A stretch of DNA of 64,000 bases, from assembly GCA_963082975.1 (NCBI GenBank), contig OY720348.1:55455564-55519563 (forward strand), read 5' to 3'. This stretch comes from Labia minor. Taxonomy: Eukaryota > Arthropoda > Insecta > Dermaptera > Spongiphoridae. Every line of letters begins with the position of its first letter. Within the stretch, counting starts at the first letter, position 1. Below are positions 35,781 through 48,076 of this stretch, piece after piece. A program made the position numbers and the translations under genes. The notes under the pieces were generated by a model, which worked only from the letters and a program-made list of their open reading frames with translations, was not told the origin of the DNA and did not search any database.

Positions 35781-36620
35781 TAGGGTGACCATATTTTGAA
35801 AATACCAAACCGGGTCAAATTGTTTACCTTTTTATACCGACCGACGATAGTAAGGGAGGTATTGTTTTCACACCAAATTTCACATGTGGAGATTTTTACA
35901 TATCTCCACGAATCATGCATTTTCTTAACAGAAAAAAGTATTTTTAGCATGTTGTCTGTCCGTCCGTCCGTCCGTATAGATGTGTACAGCCTGAACGGCT
36001 CAACCGATTTTGATGAAATTTGGTATATTTACTTAATGCATCGGTGGGATGAATTGATCAACTTTTGGTGCAAATTCGGAAACCGGAAGTGGTAGTATTA
36101 GCGATCGACGATAGGAAGGGAAGGGTTATTTTCACACCAAATTTCACATGAGGAGATTTTTTTATATATCATCACGAATCATGCACTTTGTATTGGTTTT
36201 ATCATCGGGAAAATCATATTTATTAGTTTTTTCTTGATTTAAAATTATATGACGTCATCCAGCCATTCATGAAGTCACAGCCTTGCATATATATTATAAA
36301 TAAAATAAAATCAAAAATGTTTATATTTATTATTTATGTATGCCTATCTATTTTTTATTACATTAATAGATATATTAAAATTATTTGAAATTGTTTCTGA
36401 GCTGCTAATTAATTTACTTCAAACCGTCGGTCGGTTCGGACCTGGCCACAGGTCAACTTATTTTTAAGAACCTAATTGAAAAAATTTTGAAAAAAAGTAC
36501 TAAATGTCCTATATATTTAAATAAAAAACGGGACAACAGGCTGTCCCGAAGACATTTTTCGAGACGCCGAGACAGAGCACCTAAAAACGACAATCCCGGA
36601 AAAACGGGATGGTCACCCTA
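35781..36620. mobile_element. hAT-like MITE carrying a nested family A
   Basis: Ends TAGGGTGACCAT and, inverted, TAGGGTGACCAT are flanked by ATCCTATC (35773-35780) and ATCATATC (36621-36628), an 8-bp duplication with one change. Without the family A insertion the MITE is about 216 bp. GACAACAGGCTGTCC and GGAAAAACGGGATGG are typical of this widespread GGTGACCA element type. Confidence 0.85.
35836..36459 (+). mobile_element. Family A nested in the hAT-like MITE
   Basis: Complete copy from ACCGACCGACGATAGTAAGG to the perfect hairpin ACCTGGCCACAGGT and CAACTT. The array is short (GTCCGTCCGTCCGTCC). Confidence 0.93.
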
Positions 36621-36628
36621 ATCATATC

Positions 36629-37617
36629 CCTATATTAGTCTTAAACCAATCACTGAATAAGAGTTCTTGTTTCCTCATTGGTTAGATAGATGAGAGATTA
36701 GATGAGTTGTATGATTAAAAGAAAGAGAGATGGTACAAAGTATTAAGTAATTTCAATAATAAATATAATTATAAATTATATATATTAATCATATATATAA
36801 TATTAAGATAAAAATCTCAAGAAGCAATCATTTAATCTATAAATATATAATAATTTCCGTGAATATATCATATAGAGATAATAAACAATAAATTGAATTT
36901 ATATTGATATATCTATAAATATATTAAAAATCAACGTAACGTTCCACTTTATGATAAATGAAAGGATAAAAATTTAATAAAAATAAATAAAAACCGAAGG
37001 AGATTAACATCAAACAACTTTGTTGACTCGGTTTCAAATTTATAATATTTCATGGGGATAAAATCAGTTTTTTTTTATATTTTTTGAAATCCTCATTGAA
37101 TTATTATAGGTGTTTTTTTTTTATGTATAAATGATTTTCCATGAGATTGAATTTAAAAAGATAAAAAATAAAAAAAAAACATCCAAAAAAAATTTGCCAA
37201 AATGAAATTATATAAAAACTTGAAATATATATATCAATAAATAAATATATATATATGTATAGTACCTGGGATACCGAGCTCTCGCTTGACCCTTTAAAAA
37301 ATATTGATATACAATTCTTTAATTATTTATTACAATTATTAAATATTACATAAATGCATCAATCTGATTAAAATAAGTGGAACTTGGGGTCATCAATAAT
37401 AGCCAGCGAGCCACATAAACAAAATGATTCTTTATTACCGGGTTTGGCTGGTAATATTAATACCGTTCCAATAATTTAAAAAATCTTAAATGACTAATAA
37501 AACATATACTCCTTAAACGTATGAATTAATGCATTGAAAGATAGAAATGTAGACCTGTCGATATAAAATATATATATTTTCGTAAATTTGATTTATTTGT
37601 ATGTATATATAGATAAA
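36629..37617. other. AT-rich DNA inside the duplicated unit
   Basis: No gene recognised; 37260-37400 is similar to 10545-10640. Repeated at 39152-40140. Confidence 0.4.
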
Positions 37618-38303
37618 TGCATGATTCGTGGAGATATGTAAAAATCTCCACATGTGAAATTTGGTGTGAAAACAATACCTCCCTTACTATCGTCGGTCGG
37701 TAAAAACTTGAATTCAAATGACAAGATTATATTATATTGGTTTTTATTTTTAGTTTAATTACTCAATTATTAATTAATACTATATTTTTTTGTGAAAAAT
37801 TTCTGAAAATGAATATAAAATTAACACTTTGTAAACTACCACTTCCGGTATCCGAATATACACCAAAAGTTGATGAATTCATGCTACTGATGCATTAAGT
37901 AAAAATACTAAATTTATTCAAAATCCGTTGAATCGTTCGAGCTGTACACGTCTATACGAACACACAGTGAAGCATTCAGTTAATATAAGTTGCCTGCTGA
38001 CAGGAGTAGAGTTGCCATTTCATTTAAGAGACTGGAAATTCAAAAAATCACGAACATATTGACCTGCCCTCGTAATTTCCTAATAATTTTGATCGTTAGA
38101 TTTGATTCTAGACGTTTTCGTGCCATTTTCAATGAAAGTTTATTTAAGAGTAATTTTTTGGGGATTCCATGTTTTAGATGATCATTATATATATATATAT
38201 ATATATATATATTAATAAAAATAATAAAAAATAAAAATAGAAATAAAAATAAATAAATTTCCTTGTGGGTCAGTGGTAGGTAGTAGAATAGACCCATCCT
38301 ATC

Positions 38304-39143
38304 TAGGGTGACCATATTTTGAAAATACCAAACCGGGTCAAATTGTTTACCTTTTTATACCGACCGACGATAGTAAGGGAGGTATTGTTTTCACACCAAA
38401 TTTCACATGTGGAGATTTTTACATATCTCCACGAATCATGCATTTTCTTAACAGAAAAAAGTATTTTTTGCATGTTGTCTGTCCGTCCGTCCGTCCGTAT
38501 AGATGTGTACAGCCTGAACGGCTCAACCGATTTTGATGAAATTTGGTATATTTACTTAATGCATCGGTGGGATGAATTGATCAACTTTTGGTGCAAATTC
38601 GGAAACCGGAAGTGGTAGTATTAGCGATCGACGATAGGAAGGGAAGGGTTATTTTCACACCAAATTTCACATGAGGAGATTTTTTTATATATCATCACGA
38701 ATCATGCACTTTGTATTGGTTTTATCATCGGGAAAATCATATTTATTAGTTTTTTCTTGATTTAAAATTATATGACGTCATCCAGCCATTCATGAAGTCA
38801 CAGCCTTGCATATATATTATAAATAAAATAAAATCAAAAATGTTTATATTTATTATTTATGTATGCCTATCTATTTTTTATTACATTAATAGATATATTA
38901 AAATTATTTGAAATTGTTTCTGAGCTGCTAATTAATTTACTTCAAACCGTCGGTCGGTTCGGACCTGGCCACAGGTCAACTTATTTTTAAGAACCTAATT
39001 GAAAAAATTTTGAAAAAAAGTACTAAATGTCCTATATATTTAAATAAAAAACGGGACAACAGGCTGTCCCGAAGACATTTTTCGAGACGCCGAGACAGAG
39101 CACCTAAAAACGACAATCCCGGAAAAACGGGATGGTCACCCTA
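38304..39143. mobile_element. hAT-like MITE, second copy by duplication
   Basis: Identical layout to 35781-36620, including the nested family A, so it arose by duplication and not by a new insertion. Confidence 0.88.
38359..38982 (+). mobile_element. Family A nested, second copy by duplication
   Basis: Copy of 35836-36459 with one noticed substitution near 38470. Confidence 0.92.
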
Positions 39144-40355
39144 ATCATATCCCTATATTAGTCTTAAACCAATCACTGAATAAGAGTTCTTGTTTCCTCA
39201 TTGGTTAGATAGATGAGAGATTAGATGAGTTGTATGATTAAAAGAAAGAGAGATGGTACAAAGTATTAAGTAATTTCAATAATAAATATAATTATAAATT
39301 ATATATATTAATCATATATATAATATTAAGATAAAAATCTCAAGAAGCAATCATTTAATCTATAAATATATAATAATTTCCGTGAATATATCATATAGAG
39401 ATAATAAACAATAAATTGAATTTATATTGATATATCTATAAATATATTAAAAATCAACGTAACGTTCCACTTTATGATAAATGAAAGGATAAAAATTTAA
39501 TAAAAATAAATAAAAACCGAAGGAGATTAACATCAAACAACTTTGTTGACTCGGTTTCAAATTTATAATATTTCATGGGGATAAAATCAGTTTTTTTTTA
39601 TATTTTTTGAAATCCTCATTGAATTATTATAGGTGTTTTTTTTTTATGTATAAATGATTTTCCATGAGATTGAATTTAAAAAGATAAAAAATAAAAAAAA
39701 AACATCCAAAAAAAATTTGCCAAAATGAAATTATATAAAAACTTGAAATATATATATCAATAAATAAATATATATATATGTATAGTACCTGGGATACCGA
39801 GCTCTCGCTTGACCCTTTAAAAAATATTGATATACAATTCTTTAATTATTTATTACAATTATTAAATATTACATAAATGCATCAATCTGATTAAAATAAG
39901 TGGAACTTGGGGTCATCAATAATAGCCAGCGAGCCACATAAACAAAATGATTCTTTATTACCGGGTTTGGCTGGTAATATTAATACCGTTCCAATAATTT
40001 AAAAAATCTTAAATGACTAATAAAACATATACTCCTTAAACGTATGTATTAATGCATTGAAAGATAGAAATGTAGACCTGTCGATATAAAATATATATAT
40101 TTTCGTAAATTTGATTTATTTGTATGTATATATAGATAAAAAGGTTTTTCTCTGCACATTGCTGTGAATTTAAAATTTTTGCATACCTTCGCGTTTCATG
40201 ATCTCTAGAATCCAAGAGTGATTTGAGAATTTTTCATGACTGTCTGTTTGGAAATTTTGACGTTATAGAGTCAAAATTGGTTGAACCGGTTTCGATGAAA
40301 TTACATACCTCTATTTTTTCAATATATATTCAATAACCACAGAAATTAAGTCTTT

Positions 40356-41069
40356 CCTCATTTTCGTGGATTTGGATAATACTTTACCAGTGGGTTCCTT
40401 TTGCATTCCAAATAAACTTTTATTATGAAATTTTTTCCGGCATCTTATAGTTGTCAAAATAAAAATAATTAAAATTTGCATATGAATCCATTGATATTTA
40501 ATTTAGCTACCATGTTTTATCAATTGACCACTAGAGTGCGCCACTAATTTTCAGTTTTTATAAGTTCTGTTTGGATTTATGAAAATTAAAAAATTAATTA
40601 AATAATTTTCCTATATCCAAACCGAACTTATAAAAACCGAAAAGTAATGAATAAGTAAATAATTAGTGAATTAGTCAATAAAACATTACTTAATGCCACA
40701 TTTCGACGTTCATAATACTAAGGTGTCCAACCGTCCAAGAGTCCTCCATTTGTTCTTCTTATGTAAGTGTCCTCCTAACTGTCTTCTTTTTGATATCTGT
40801 TTTTTGAAATATTTAGGACATTCGTACTTTTTTCCAAAATTTTTTTCAATTTGGTTCTAAAAAAAAAAAAGGTAAAATGTCTTGATTTGGTGTTTTCAAA
40901 AAAAATGGTCACCTTAATAGTACTAATCTGTCAAACTTAAAAAATCTTTATTTTAATAATTTCTATCTCGAAAACTATAAGATGCCGGAAAAAATTTCAT
41001 AAGAAAAGTTTATTTGGAATGCAAAAGGAACCCAATGGTAACGTATTATCCAAATCCACCAAAATGAGT
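40356..41069. repeat. Foldback repeat C, copy 2 (interrupted)
   Basis: Left arm starts CCTCATTTTCGTGGATTTGG and right arm ends CCAAATCCACCAAAATGAG, paired over the outer part with GGGTTCCTTTTGCATTCCAA against TTGGAATGCAAAAGGAACCC. A 197-bp hAT-like element is inserted at 40720-40916. Confidence 0.82.
40720..40916. mobile_element. hAT-like MITE inserted in foldback C
   Basis: Ends AAGGTGTCCA and, inverted, TAAGGTGACCA are flanked by ATAATACT (40712-40719) and ATAGTACT (40917-40924), an 8-bp duplication with one change. It is related to the MITE at 35781 and shares a CAATTTGGTTCTAAAA segment with the MITEs at 15.8 and 54.1 kb. Confidence 0.78.
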
Positions 41070-42582
41070 TTATCTGAATAATTATATCTATTTTTTATTA
41101 TTATTATATTATTATTTTTTATTAAATTAGATTTTTTTATTGGTTTGTTTTATATATATAAAAATAATAAACATATAGTATTGTGTTCAGGTTACTCTAG
41201 ATGTTGAAAAGGTTGGCCGATGGCGAGACACATAACGGAACGATGTGCGGTCACCGCAGTCGGTCATTCTACTGACAATTAAAAATCGCTATAATCTTCT
41301 TACGATATACCTCCATTCTTAGCTTTGAAGGCTTTTCTAGCAAATGAATCTTGTCATTATGAATTATCTATCTCAATAATCGATCTTTGCCTTAAATCCT
41401 TACAAATTGTCATAAATAATTTGTAGAATTAAGGGGGGAGAGGGTGTTCTAGTGTTAAAAGAGGAAAATGTGCAGGGAATAAAATAAGGGATGTTATGTG
41501 ATGTGTTATGTAATGTTAGAAAGTCGAGATAGATTACATTTTTTTAAAATTTTATATTATATTATCAAGGCCAAAATAAACTTAGAATGTGTTTGATATT
41601 CAGCACAGGGGCGCCGTAACTTAAGGGGCGCCACGAATGTAAAGATGAAGAATTTTTAAATATGTTTAATTTAAAAATGAAATTTAGGTTAACGGGATAT
41701 TCAATTAAGAAAATAATTTTATTTATAACTGCAATGAAATATTAAAATAAAAAATAATAATTAAGAATTTTAATGCCCAGGCCCTAGGGTCTTAATTGGT
41801 TTATAGTCCAGGGGGCTAAAATTGATATAAGAATGATCCTGTATATTTTATATTATTATATTTACAAACTAAATTAAAAATAATTATTATGTGATGGTGG
41901 ATTTCTAAAGATCATTTGATTAACCATTCGCGGTTTAGATCAAATATATTTATAGTATGAATTTCAGCTTGTTTTAATTAAATCCGAAAAATGTTATTTT
42001 AATGGTGAAAAGGAAAACGTCAAAAATTCTAATTTCTAATGAAGTCGTGTAGTACAAACTTTAAAATTTAGTACAATAAATTTCAAGTGCATGAAATTAA
42101 TTAGACTCCAAATAATCTACCCAAAGATGAATATTCGGTTAATTGACATAAAAGATCATACTTCAATACATATATGTATCATTCCAATCAATTTACAATA
42201 TCAATATTCCTCCGGTAAATTATGACAAAGAGTATATATTTTTTTGGAGACCAAAAAACAAAAACATTTGAAATGATTTAAACCTATTAGAATTGAAATA
42301 TAGTATTGTCGATAATGGGGTGAATTAATTAAATTTTTTTCATTTATTTACTAACGTGACATATATTTATCTTTTTGATCTTTTAAAAAGGCTCTAAAGA
42401 ATTTTATCAATTTGAAATATAGTGTATTAGGGATGTTTGAGATTAAGATTTATATATATATATATATATATATAATTTTACATATTAAAAAATAAATTAA
42501 TCCACTTTGATTATAAAGAATAAAAAAGATCAGTGTATTTCATCCTTTTGAATAAAAGGAAGTTTATTAATGTATGGTTTAA
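41070..42582. other. AT-rich non-coding DNA, two unclassified patches
   Basis: 41195-41280 (around GGCCGATGGCGAGACACA) and 41600-41640 (GGGGCGCCGTAACTTAAGGG) are GC-richer, without an open frame or a paired end that I could verify. Confidence 0.35.
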
Positions 42583-42665
42583 CACGTTCCCGCCGGCATG
42601 TACCACCGGTGGCTCATGCCGCCACATAAAATAAATAGACAAATTATTGACCCGGCGGGAACGTG
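42583..42665. mobile_element. Tiny piggyBac-type MITE
   Basis: An 83-bp element with ends CACGTTCCCGCCGG and inverse CCGGCGGGAACGTG. It is flanked on both sides by TTAA (42579-42582 and 42666-42669), the target used by piggyBac transposases. Just inside the left end GGCATG..CACCGGTG..CATGCC forms a second hairpin. Confidence 0.8.
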
Positions 42666-42706
42666 TTAATCAATTTCAGATATGAAAAGAGTTTTGCCAT
42701 TAGCAC

Positions 42707-42743
<37 letters not shown>

Positions 42744-43067
42744 TTCAGTGCTATATATTTATATATACAAAAAGGAATTCATTCGGCCTTGTTTTGTCTT
42801 TAAAAGAGTCGAAAGGGTGGGAGGGCATTCATCGAACTGTTGTCGGGTCGTGGGTAACGAGGACCAGGCACACAATTACAACTCGGAAAAAAGGTCACAA
42901 AAGTTCATTGAATTTGAAAATATATATATATATATATATTAAATTTTTTTCATTTATTTACTAACGTGACATATATAGGAATGGTTAAATAAACAGTACA
43001 TTTATTTTTTTTAATTGATAAAAATAAAATAATGATTAAATATTATAAAGATTTATTCTTAAATAAG
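42666..43067. other. AT-rich non-coding DNA with (TA)n
   Basis: (TA)n at about 42711-42740 and 42921-42939. The segment around 42790-42865 is GC-richer and unclassified. TAAATTTTTTTCATTTATTT and ACTAACGTGACATATAT are repeated at about 42330 and 42940. Confidence 0.4.
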
Positions 43068-43630
43068 CTGGAGTGTCTCCACTCGTCTCTCTCGCAAATT
43101 TGAATTGGATTAAATAACATATATTATATTTAAGTTAAATTTAATTAATTATAAATTAACATTAATAAATAATATTTATTAAATCAGCGTATGTTTGGCT
43201 CTTTGTTTATGGCACCACGTCACGTACTGGCGCGTGATTTGAAATGTTAAAAAATTAATTCCGGTACTTTCAGCGATTCAATCAAGCAGAAATTCTATAT
43301 ATAAAAGTTTTATACAGTTTTTAATCATGTGAAAAACTATCAAACATATATCTTTATTTTTAAGGGCAGTTTAGATGAAAAAAAATCAAACGGTGTAGGT
43401 AATCGTCTTTCGATTGAGCTACATTTCTTAAAAGTTGATAGAAAACTACGAATTTTGAATAATGCCCGTATACCAAATTTCATGATTCTAGCTCAAACCG
43501 TTTTCTACACACATAGACATTTTTCTCAGCCTTAGTGAAAATGATTCAGGAACCTTCAAAACGTATAAAAACATCAAAATATCGACATCGAAAATTTCCG
43601 TGATCGTAATACTATCTCTGGCGAGATAGT
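43068..43630 (-). mobile_element. Family B (helentron-like), full length
   Basis: Runs on the minus strand from ACTATCTCGCCAGAGATAGT (43630) to an intact hairpin GAGTGGAGACACTCCAG (43068). The palindromic 5' end TACTATCTCGCCAGAGATAGTA-type hairpin is well kept. Confidence 0.93.
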
Positions 43631-43783
43631 AAAGAGATTCTGCAGACTCTGAATGTCAACTAATAAATATTTCAGTAGAAAAATTTGTAACTTAAATTGG
43701 CATCAAAAGAATAATAAAAAAATAATTGTTTTACGTTATAATGAAATTCCAATAAAATATAAATATAATTATAAATAATATTC

Positions 43784-43818
<35 letters not shown>

Positions 43819-44727
43819 CCATGACAAATTTCGATTATCACTTTAGAATGGTAAGTTAAAATATTAACTGATTCTATGTCAAGAAAAGAGACGGCCATCT
43901 GCTGCTGTACAATTGTTTTTTTTTTTTTTTTTTTTATCAAAAGGAACAGACAGAAGACATGCTGAATACTAAAAAAAAGTTCAGAATGCATTATTTTATT
44001 TATTTATTTTATTTTTTTTTTTTTTTCATTTCAATCTGAGAAACAAATATTGCATTCAAATATAAGTACACTGCCGGTGATTTGAAAATTTATATGTTGT
44101 TTTCAAATTTATTTAATTTATATGGCACAATGTTAAATGAATAAATTAGAAGAATAAAAAAAAAGAGAAGACTTAATTTGAATTATAAATAAGAAGATAT
44201 CTTCAACATAGATTATCAGGATCGTTTTTTTTTTTTTTTTTTTTTTTTTTTTTGTTGTTTATTGCAATCTGTTAAAAGCCCTTTTTTCCAATAATTTCAA
44301 TGGAATCTCTTAATTCAGAGAGAAAAAGAGAGAGAGAAGCTGATTGAAATTCTCTGATTTCCAAAGATTGAATTGAATATCTCGTAAATGAATAAATAAT
44401 TAGAAGATTTAATTAAATTTATTATATTTTGAATATTAAAATCAAAAGAGGATTGGAATTTTATTAAAACATTTCGTTAAACAATTAAGAAAGAAAAATT
44501 GGGGAGAAGTGGACGGGGTCGTTTTTTTTTAAATTCTAGCCAACCATTATTTAGGAAAATTAAAATAAAGAATAAATATATGATATTAATTTTTAAAAGA
44601 ATAACTAATATTTGTATATAGTTGCTGTTAAAAAATAATTTCTTACCCCCCTATTTTTATTTTCAATTAAGAAAAGTGTTTTATTATTTATTGTTTAGTG
44701 TTTATCTTGACTTTGAACATCATAAGA
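43631..44727. other. AT-rich non-coding DNA
   Basis: (ATT)n at about 43786-43816 and a 28-base poly-T at about 44226-44253. No gene recognised. Confidence 0.45.
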
Positions 44728-44897
44728 AAGGGGAGTACCCATCAGGTCGGTTGATACATATGCGGTAAATGTGTTCTATGATCAGTAAAACAGATTCTTT
44801 CAACTTTTATCTTGATTTTCTTGAACGGAGGCGTTACTTTTTACCAATTTTAATCCCGGGTTATTGATGGACTTCGTCCCATAGACCCAACTAATCG
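44728..44897 (-). mobile_element. SINE-like family E, partial copy
   Basis: Contains GTTCTATGATCAGTAAAACA, ATCTTGATTTTCTTGAACGG, AGGCGTTACTTTTTACCAAT and GACTTCGTCCCATAGACCC in family order. The tRNA-like end is missing. Confidence 0.6.
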
Positions 44898-45712
44898 TGC
44901 CAAAACTTATATCTGGAACCACCAGAATGTATGGCGTCTTTCAAAATAATAATAATAAAAGACATAAATCTTTATTCAATCAATTAGAAATATTTTTTTT
45001 ATAAATATAAATTTATTTTCAATTAAACATTAAAGGAAAATATTTCGAAAAAATATTATTTTTAGATTTCTAGGTCTTAGACTGTGTGATCAATTGTAGG
45101 TTGAATTGTATGAATAATAATTTACTTACTCACTTTCGATAACAAATTTTGACCAAAGATGAATTCCTGGTCCAAAATTTCCTTTCCAAAACTCTCTTGA
45201 AAATAGCTCCAAAATGGATGCCGAAATGTCAAGATTCAAATGTTATTATTCAACTTAAAAACAAGCTAGAATTAAATTTTTATTTTATTTTATTTATTTA
45301 TTTTATTTTATTAAAAACGAAGAACAAGAGTTCATGTAATTATCGATACAAAGAATTTTTAAAAAATAATGATAAAATATTTTTCAAAATAGGTAGAAAT
45401 GTCAATGGAACATTCTATATATATAGGAAAGTGAATAGTGAATTCCTTTTTTAAATAAAAATATCTCAAATGTAAACTTTGAATGAATGAATAGTCCAAA
45501 GAGACATCAAACTGAACATTGCATCCATTCCATTCCACTCACATATTCTATTTGAATATACTTGGAGGATATGTAAGGTAGAGAGTTGTTGTTTTTCTTC
45601 TATAAATAATATATTTATATCACACAAATGAGAAATTTTATTTACTTTTATAAACTCGAATATATATATATATAAACTAATAGACACCTAACACAAAAAT
45701 GCGTATATTTTT
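44898..45712. other. AT-rich non-coding DNA
   Basis: 45165-45265 (CTCTCTTGAAAATAGCTCCA and following) is loosely similar to foldback repeat F. The long open frame there is probably accidental. Confidence 0.35.
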
Positions 45713-46101
45713 ACTATCTCGCCATATTTTTTTTCATAGTATTGCGATCATGAAAATTTGAGATTTTGATGTTTTTATACGTTTTGAAGGTCCGTAAAAA
45801 AAGATATATGTTTGATTGTTTTTCACATGATTAAAAATTGTATAAAACTGCTATATATAGAATTTCAGCTTGATTGAATCGCTGAAAGTACCAGAATTAA
45901 TTTTTTAACACTGCAAATCTCACGCGCCAACACGTGACGTTGTGCCTTCAACAAAGAGACAAACACACGCTGGGGGGGGGTTAATAAATATTATTTATTA
46001 ATTTTAATTTATAATTGATAATCAATTGAATTTAATTTAAATATTATATATGTTATTTAATCCAATTCAAATTGCGAGATAGTCGAGTGGAGACAATCCA
46101 G
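45713..46101 (+). mobile_element. Family B, internally deleted
   Basis: The 5' end ACTATCTCGCC and the 3' end with GCGAGATAGTCGAGTGGAGA are kept, but about 200 bp from the middle, including the ATGAAATTTGGTATA module, are missing. Confidence 0.88.
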
Positions 46102-46723
46102 CTTATTATTTTCAATATCACAAATACTAATTATATTCTCATATATAACTATTAATTCATCCAATTAAATAAAATAAATAAAATCAATATATCATTTAAT
46201 ATGAAAAAAAATCATATTTTTTTAAAAAGCCAATTGAAATTAATATTTGATTTTAGGTTCAATTTATCTTTTTATTTAAATAAATAAAAATAAAAAAAAA
46301 ATTCAACTAACGTTCAGTAGGTTATCATCAATTTGAAAATAGCATTTAATTACAATTCTATTTATATTTATAAATAATATAATAAACCTTTTTTTTTCCT
46401 CTTCAAACTAAATTCAATATTAAATTCAATATTATCTTCTCTTATCATGGATGTTAAAAAAAATACTAATATTAATATTACTATTATAATTATTTTTTAT
46501 TTGATTAATATATATATATATATTTAAAAAACATTTTTAAATAATTTAATGAGAATGCGAGAATAATATTGAAAAATATATCAAAATTTAAATTAATAAA
46601 AAAAACAAATAATAATAAGTATAAGTATAAATATAATTTTTAAATGATTGATCATCATAATGAATATCTTGAGTTGATATTTTTCTACATATATTGAATA
46701 ATTTTATATTTTTAATTCTTCAG
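46102..46723. other. AT-rich non-coding DNA
   Basis: No recognised feature. Confidence 0.45.
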
Positions 46724-47206
46724 ATTAGTTGTCATGTGATGGATTTGGATAAAACTTTACCAGTGGGTTCCGATATGTAATTCCAAAGAAAATTTCCTTA
46801 TGGGATTTTTACGGGTCGCTTCTAGTTTACGGGATAAAAATTCTTAAAAATTATTAAAATTTGAATATAAATCCATTGATATTCTATTTAGCTACCATAT
46901 TTTATTAATTTGACCACCATAGGGATCCTCTAATTTTTTAAGTTTTTTTTTGTTCGGTTTGGATATAAGGAAATTATTTAATTAATTTAATATTTCATTA
47001 GTGGATCCCTCTGCTGGTCAAATTACTAAAACATGGTAGCTAAATCAAATATCAATGGATTTATATGCAAATTTAAAATAATTTTAATCATTTTTATCCC
47101 GTAAACTAGAAGCGACCCGTAAAAATTGCATAAGGTAAGTTTCTTTGGTATTAAAAAAGGAATCCACTGGTAAAGTTTTATCCAAATCCATGACACGACA
47201 ACTAAT
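46724..47206. repeat. Foldback repeat C, copy 3 (near-complete palindrome)
   Basis: The 483-bp sequence is almost one long palindrome. Left arm begins ATTAGTTGTCATGTGATGGA and right arm ends TCCATGACACGACAACTAAT. Pairing continues inward through GGGTCGCTTCTAGTTTACGG and CTAGAAGCGACCCG to a centre near 46965. It is the best-preserved member of the family. Confidence 0.88.
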
Positions 47207-47274
47207 ATGAAAAATTACCTTTTTCCCTTTGAATCCATTAATACTTATAATAAATTATGTTTCTATTTATCAAT

Positions 47275-47345
47275 CTATCTCTGTGGCTCTACGGAACTCA
47301 AAAGTTCCTGACCGCAGCAACAACATTTCTGAATGAACCTACTTT
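47275..47345 (-). mobile_element. LINE 3' tail fragment
   Basis: Minus strand reads TTGCTGCGGTCAGGAACTTT then TGAGTTCCGTAGAGCCACAG, close to the LINE tail at 15735-15780. Confidence 0.7.
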
Positions 47346-48076
47346 TATAAGCTACAAAGATTCCATGTTCCTAATCACTCTGTAATGTGGTTTTTTCATG
47401 AATATTTTTTTCTTTTTGTGGAGAAGAGAAATCACCTCTTAGTCCAACCCCCAATTGGACGAACAACTGTAATGGAGAAAATTTAAGATTTACATTTAAT
47501 TATAATAAAAGAAGAGGCAAATAAGAAAAATGTATATTAAAAATACGGTCAATTAATTAATTAATTCATCATCTAACTAACCGTACACAAAATAAATCGC
47601 TAAATAAAATCAAAATAATATTATTCAATATTTCATGCAACAAATTTTAGTGAAAAAAAAAATAAAAATAATTATAAAAAAATCAATGACAAATATATTA
47701 AAATATATAGAAATACGATATTTTCTAACGAAAATCCATAAATTCACAATCTAATAAAGTAATAACGAGCAAATAAGACAAAATGTCAAATTAAATTATT
47801 AAAGAGTAGAATCAAAAATAAATTCAGATTATTCATCAATTATTTATAAATTTTAAAATTTAATATTAATACTAATTAAGTTGGATTATATTAGTTTATT
47901 CGAACTATCTAATTCTAATAGATCCATTGTGTTTAATTATCTGACTTCCTTCCATATATTTCCGTATTTCTTGAACCAATTATAATGTTTTATATATTAG
48001 TCATATATATAATAATAATATATAAATTTTTCTTGTATTATATATACAATAAATATATATATATATATATAATAAA

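Larger units (their letters stand above)
35097..37617. repeat. 2.52-kb tandem duplication, unit 1
   Basis: Every base from ATGCATGATTCGTGG to the (TA)n and AGATAAA at 37617 recurs in 37618-40140 at an offset of 2521-2523. It contains the last 84 bp of family A, the A2 interior, a mariner end, a (TA)n tract, a hAT-like MITE with nested family A, and 1 kb of AT-rich DNA. Confidence 0.95.
37618..40140. repeat. 2.52-kb tandem duplication, unit 2
   Basis: Only a handful of differences from unit 1 were noticed: a (TA)n longer by one repeat near 38210, TAGCATG against TTGCATG near 38470, and ATGAATT against ATGTATT near 40045. Identity is therefore well above 99%. Confidence 0.95.

Noticed and set aside
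41600-41860. Possible MITE starting GGGGCGCC
   Set aside because: No inverted partner end or target duplication could be paired.
45149-45454. 101-codon open frame as a gene
   Set aside because: AT-driven composition (Lys, Asn, Phe, Ile runs) and overlap with a foldback-F-like repeat.
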